A DNA stretch of 16,369 bases from an uncultured Clostridia bacterium (GTDB lineage: Bacteria > Bacillota > Clostridia > Oscillospirales > Acutalibacteraceae), in contig CAMGDK010000020.1 of NCBI GenBank assembly GCA_946042285.1, forward strand, positions 1-16,369, written 5' to 3'. The number at the start of each line of letters is the position of its first letter. The stretch's first letter is position 1. A program made the translations under genes and the position numbers. Of this stretch, positions 14,609 to 16,369 are shown in pieces. The notes beneath the pieces were generated by a model. The model saw only the letters and a list, made by a program, of their open reading frames with translations. It was not told the origin of the DNA and searched no databases.

Positions 14609-15487
14609 ATGATTAAATCAATGACAGGCTTTGGCAGGGCTGTAAAAGAGATTGACGGCTATATCATCACCGTTGAGCTTAAATCTGTCAACCACAGATA
14701 TTTTGAGTTTTATTCAAAATGTCCCCGTCAGTATGGATTTATTGACGATAGGATTAAATCCTTTGTTAATTCAAAGGTAGCAAGGGGTAAGATTGAATGC
14801 TTTGTTGGCATCGAGGCTCTCAATACAGAGTCAGCCGATGTTGTTGTAAATAACACACTTGCATCTGCTTATGTTAAGGCACTCAACGATCTTGCCGCAA
14901 ACTATGATTTAAAGCAGGACTTCGGCGCATCAACCGTTGCCCGATTCCCCGATGTGCTTGTGCTTCGCAAGGCAGAGGAGGACGAGGAAAGGATATGGTC
15001 CTATGTTCAGCAAACGGCAGACGATGCAATCTCAGCTTTTGTCGAAATGAGAGCTAATGAGGGCGCAAGAATGTACGATGATGTTTTTTCAAGGTCACAG
15101 TTCATTCTTGATTGCGTTTCGTTTATTGAGGAGCGCTCACCTCAAACCGTTAAGGAGTACAACGACAAGCTTATTGAGCGTGTTCACGAGCTTATCGGTG
15201 ATGTTTCTCTTGATGAAAGCAGGATAATTCAAGAGGTTGCAATTTATGCAGACAAGGTTGCCGTTGCAGAAGAAACCGTTAGGCTTCGCTCGCATATTGA
15301 GCAGCTGAGGTCCTTCCTTAAAAGCGACGAGGCTGTCGGCAGAAAGATGGACTTTCTCGTGCAGGAAATCAATAGAGAAGCTAATACAATCGGCTCTAAG
15401 TGCAACGATGTTGAAATCGCCCGCAAGGTAGTTGACATGAAGGCAGAAATCGAAAAAATCAGAGAACAGATACAGAATATTGAATGA
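14609..15487 (+). CDS. yicC: YicC family endoribonuclease
   Basis: A 292-residue cytoplasmic protein of full family length. The N-terminus SMTGFGRA, followed by VELKSVNHRYFE, is the YicC_N hallmark. The C-terminal DUF1732 half ends in the conserved block IGSKCNDVEIARKVVDMKAE and then EKIREQIQNIE. Middle segments FLVQEINREANT and IQEVAIYADKVAVAEE are also diagnostic. Members are reported to act as endoribonucleases in RNA turnover. AAAGGAG (14596-14602) lies 6 bases before the ATG. The gene opens the operon with remA and gmk, the usual Firmicutes order. Confidence 0.96.
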   Translation: MIKSMTGFGRAVKEIDGYIITVELKSVNHRYFEFYSKCPRQYGFIDDRIKSFVNSKVARGKIECFVGIEALNTESADVVVNNTLASAYVKALNDLAANYDLKQDFGASTVARFPDVLVLRKAEEDEERIWSYVQQTADDAISAFVEMRANEGARMYDDVFSRSQFILDCVSFIEERSPQTVKEYNDKLIERVHELIGDVSLDESRIIQEVAIYADKVAVAEETVRLRSHIEQLRSFLKSDEAVGRKMDFLVQEINREANTIGSKCNDVEIARKVVDMKAEIEKIREQIQNIE

Positions 15488-15488
15488 T

Positions 15489-15740
15489 ATGAACTTGATA
15501 AATATTGGATTTGGAAATTTAATAAACGGTGACCGTGTTGTTTCAATCATAAGCCCTGAATCTGCACCGGCAAAAAGAATTGTGCAGGAAAGCAAAACAA
15601 ACGGCACCTTGATTGATGCCACTCACGGCAGAAAAACCATGAGTGTTCTAATCACAGACAGCGACAATGTAGTCTTGTCTTATCTCGATTTAAAGCAGAT
15701 CGCTTCAAAATTCGGTGCGGAGGTAAATGACGATGAATAA
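15489..15740 (+). CDS. remA: RemA-family (DUF370) DNA-binding regulator
   Basis: An 83-residue protein that follows RemA closely: LINIGFGNLINGDRVVSIIS, SPESAPAKRIVQE, then TLIDATHGRKTMSVLITDSD. In B. subtilis RemA forms ring-shaped oligomers that bind repeated DNA sites and activate matrix and osmoprotection genes. The basic residues of APAKRIVQ and HGRKT, used in DNA binding in the family, are kept. ATG 15489, one base after the yicC stop, gives the normal N-terminus; an in-frame TTG at 15480 is inside yicC and adds only three residues. No clear Shine-Dalgarno is seen, so translation is probably coupled to yicC. The 3' end overlaps gmk by 8 bases. Confidence 0.93.
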   Translation: MNLINIGFGNLINGDRVVSIISPESAPAKRIVQESKTNGTLIDATHGRKTMSVLITDSDNVVLSYLDLKQIASKFGAEVNDDE

Positions 15741-16305
15741 GGGTATGCTTGTTGTCCTTTCTGCACCAAGCGGATGCGGTAAGGATACGGTTTTTAAAGC
15801 TCTCAAGCAAAAGCGAGAGGATGTTGTTGAATCTGTTTCGGCTACCACAAGAAAGCCGCGTCCCGGTGAGGTTGACGGCGTAAACTATTTCTTCTTAACC
15901 GAGGACGAGTTTATCGAAATGATTGACAACAACGGTCTGATTGAGTATGCACAATACAATAATAACTATTACGGCACCCCCACCAAGGGCGTTAATCAAG
16001 CTATTGAGGACGGCAAGATTTGCTTTTTGATCATTGAGGTGCAAGGGGCTCAAAGAGTTATGAAGCTTTACCCTGACTGTGTTTCAATATTTCTGCTCCC
16101 ACCGAGCCTTGAGGTGCTTGAAAAAAGGCTTCACGGCAGAGAAACTGACAGCGAGGAAATGATAAATGAACGCCTTGCTATTTCCAAGGTTGAGCTTGGA
16201 TTTAAGAATAAATATACATATAATGTAGTTAACGACGATTTAGATGTCTGCGTTAATGAAATTGGAAAAATACTTGATTCAGAGCTTTCAAAAAGAAACA
16301 ACTGA
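15733..16305 (+). CDS. gmk: Guanylate kinase
   Basis: A 190-residue enzyme phosphorylating GMP to GDP. The P-loop APSGCGKDT (11-19) has Asp where many family members have Ser or Gly. The GMP-binding region TTRKPRPGEVDGVNYFF is at 38-54, EYAQY and YYGTP at 71-83, EVQGA at 102-106, and IFLLPPS follows. Length is standard. ATG 15733 is preferred because GGAGGT (15719-15724) is 8 bases away; ATG 15727 is only 2 bases after that site and adds two residues. Location after yicC and remA is the standard Firmicutes arrangement. Confidence 0.96.
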   Translation: MNKGMLVVLSAPSGCGKDTVFKALKQKREDVVESVSATTRKPRPGEVDGVNYFFLTEDEFIEMIDNNGLIEYAQYNNNYYGTPTKGVNQAIEDGKICFLIIEVQGAQRVMKLYPDCVSIFLLPPSLEVLEKRLHGRETDSEEMINERLAISKVELGFKNKYTYNVVNDDLDVCVNEIGKILDSELSKRNN

Positions 16306-16333
16306 ATCACATAAGAATAAAGGAGATTTTATT

Positions 16334-16369
16334 ATGTATAATCCGGATTTAAAGGAAATGATTAAGGAC
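16334..16369 (+). CDS. rpoZ: Probable RNA polymerase omega subunit, first 12 codons
   Basis: An ATG preceded by AAAGGAG (16319-16325) at 8 bases opens a frame that runs off the right edge (MYNPDLKEMIKD). Only 12 residues are visible, so identity rests mainly on context: rpoZ usually follows gmk in this operon type in Firmicutes. The gap from the gmk stop is 28 bases with no promoter or terminator, so cotranscription is likely. Confidence 0.55.
   Translation, partial: MYNPDLKEMIKD

Noticed and set aside
15137..15622. 161-codon open frame on the - strand over yicC/remA
   Set aside because: Antisense to the conserved YicC C-terminus and RemA N-terminus, with no own start signals or family resemblance.

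Overview
The window looks like chromosomal DNA of a gut-type, low-to-moderate GC Clostridia (Oscillospirales/Ruminococcus-like). This rests on a Firmicutes-style sigma-A, a DUF896 (YnzC-like) protein, a RemA homologue in a yicC-remA-gmk(-rpoZ) order, MltG next to a U32 tRNA-hydroxylation-type protein, Gram-positive ribosome binding sites and a very large secreted GH43 glycosidase. All genes lie on the + strand. I see no tRNA, rRNA, CRISPR array, insertion sequence or phage gene.

Region 1 (1-6473) is a tightly packed housekeeping run led by the 3' part of rpoD. It continues with a DUF896 protein, a thymidylate-kinase-family protein, a DUF2156 protein, a GNAT acetyltransferase, a DJ-1/PfpI protein, 5-formyltetrahydrofolate cyclo-ligase, mltG and a U32-family protein. 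Stops and starts overlap or nearly touch, and an intrinsic terminator closes the run at 6480-6510.

Region 2 (6514-8990) holds a short PbpA-like class B penicillin-binding protein, whose ribosome binding site sits inside the 3' arm of the preceding terminator. A WYL-domain regulator follows from its own consensus promoter, with a predicted 5' UTR of only about ten bases.

Region 3 (8991-14480) is an accessory unit. A consensus promoter, preceded by inverted and direct AT-rich repeats, drives a roughly 1,700-residue secreted protein: signal peptide, GH43 propeller, LamG-like domain, then about 1,000 residues of beta-rich, helical and Ig-like sequence with no recognised anchor. A perfect Shine-Dalgarno overlapping its stop codon starts a 46-residue acidic peptide of unknown function, followed by a strong terminator. 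The middle of the giant gene uses lysine codons differently from its two ends, which suggests a mosaic origin.

Region 4 (14481-16369) is the yicC-remA-gmk-(probable rpoZ) operon. It has a consensus promoter with an upstream direct repeat, and a 9-bp hairpin at the predicted 5' end of the transcript.

The least explained material is the 46-residue peptide with its coupled giant GH43 protein, and the control region between the WYL regulator and that gene. I do not see a complete new system such as a defence or modification cassette.
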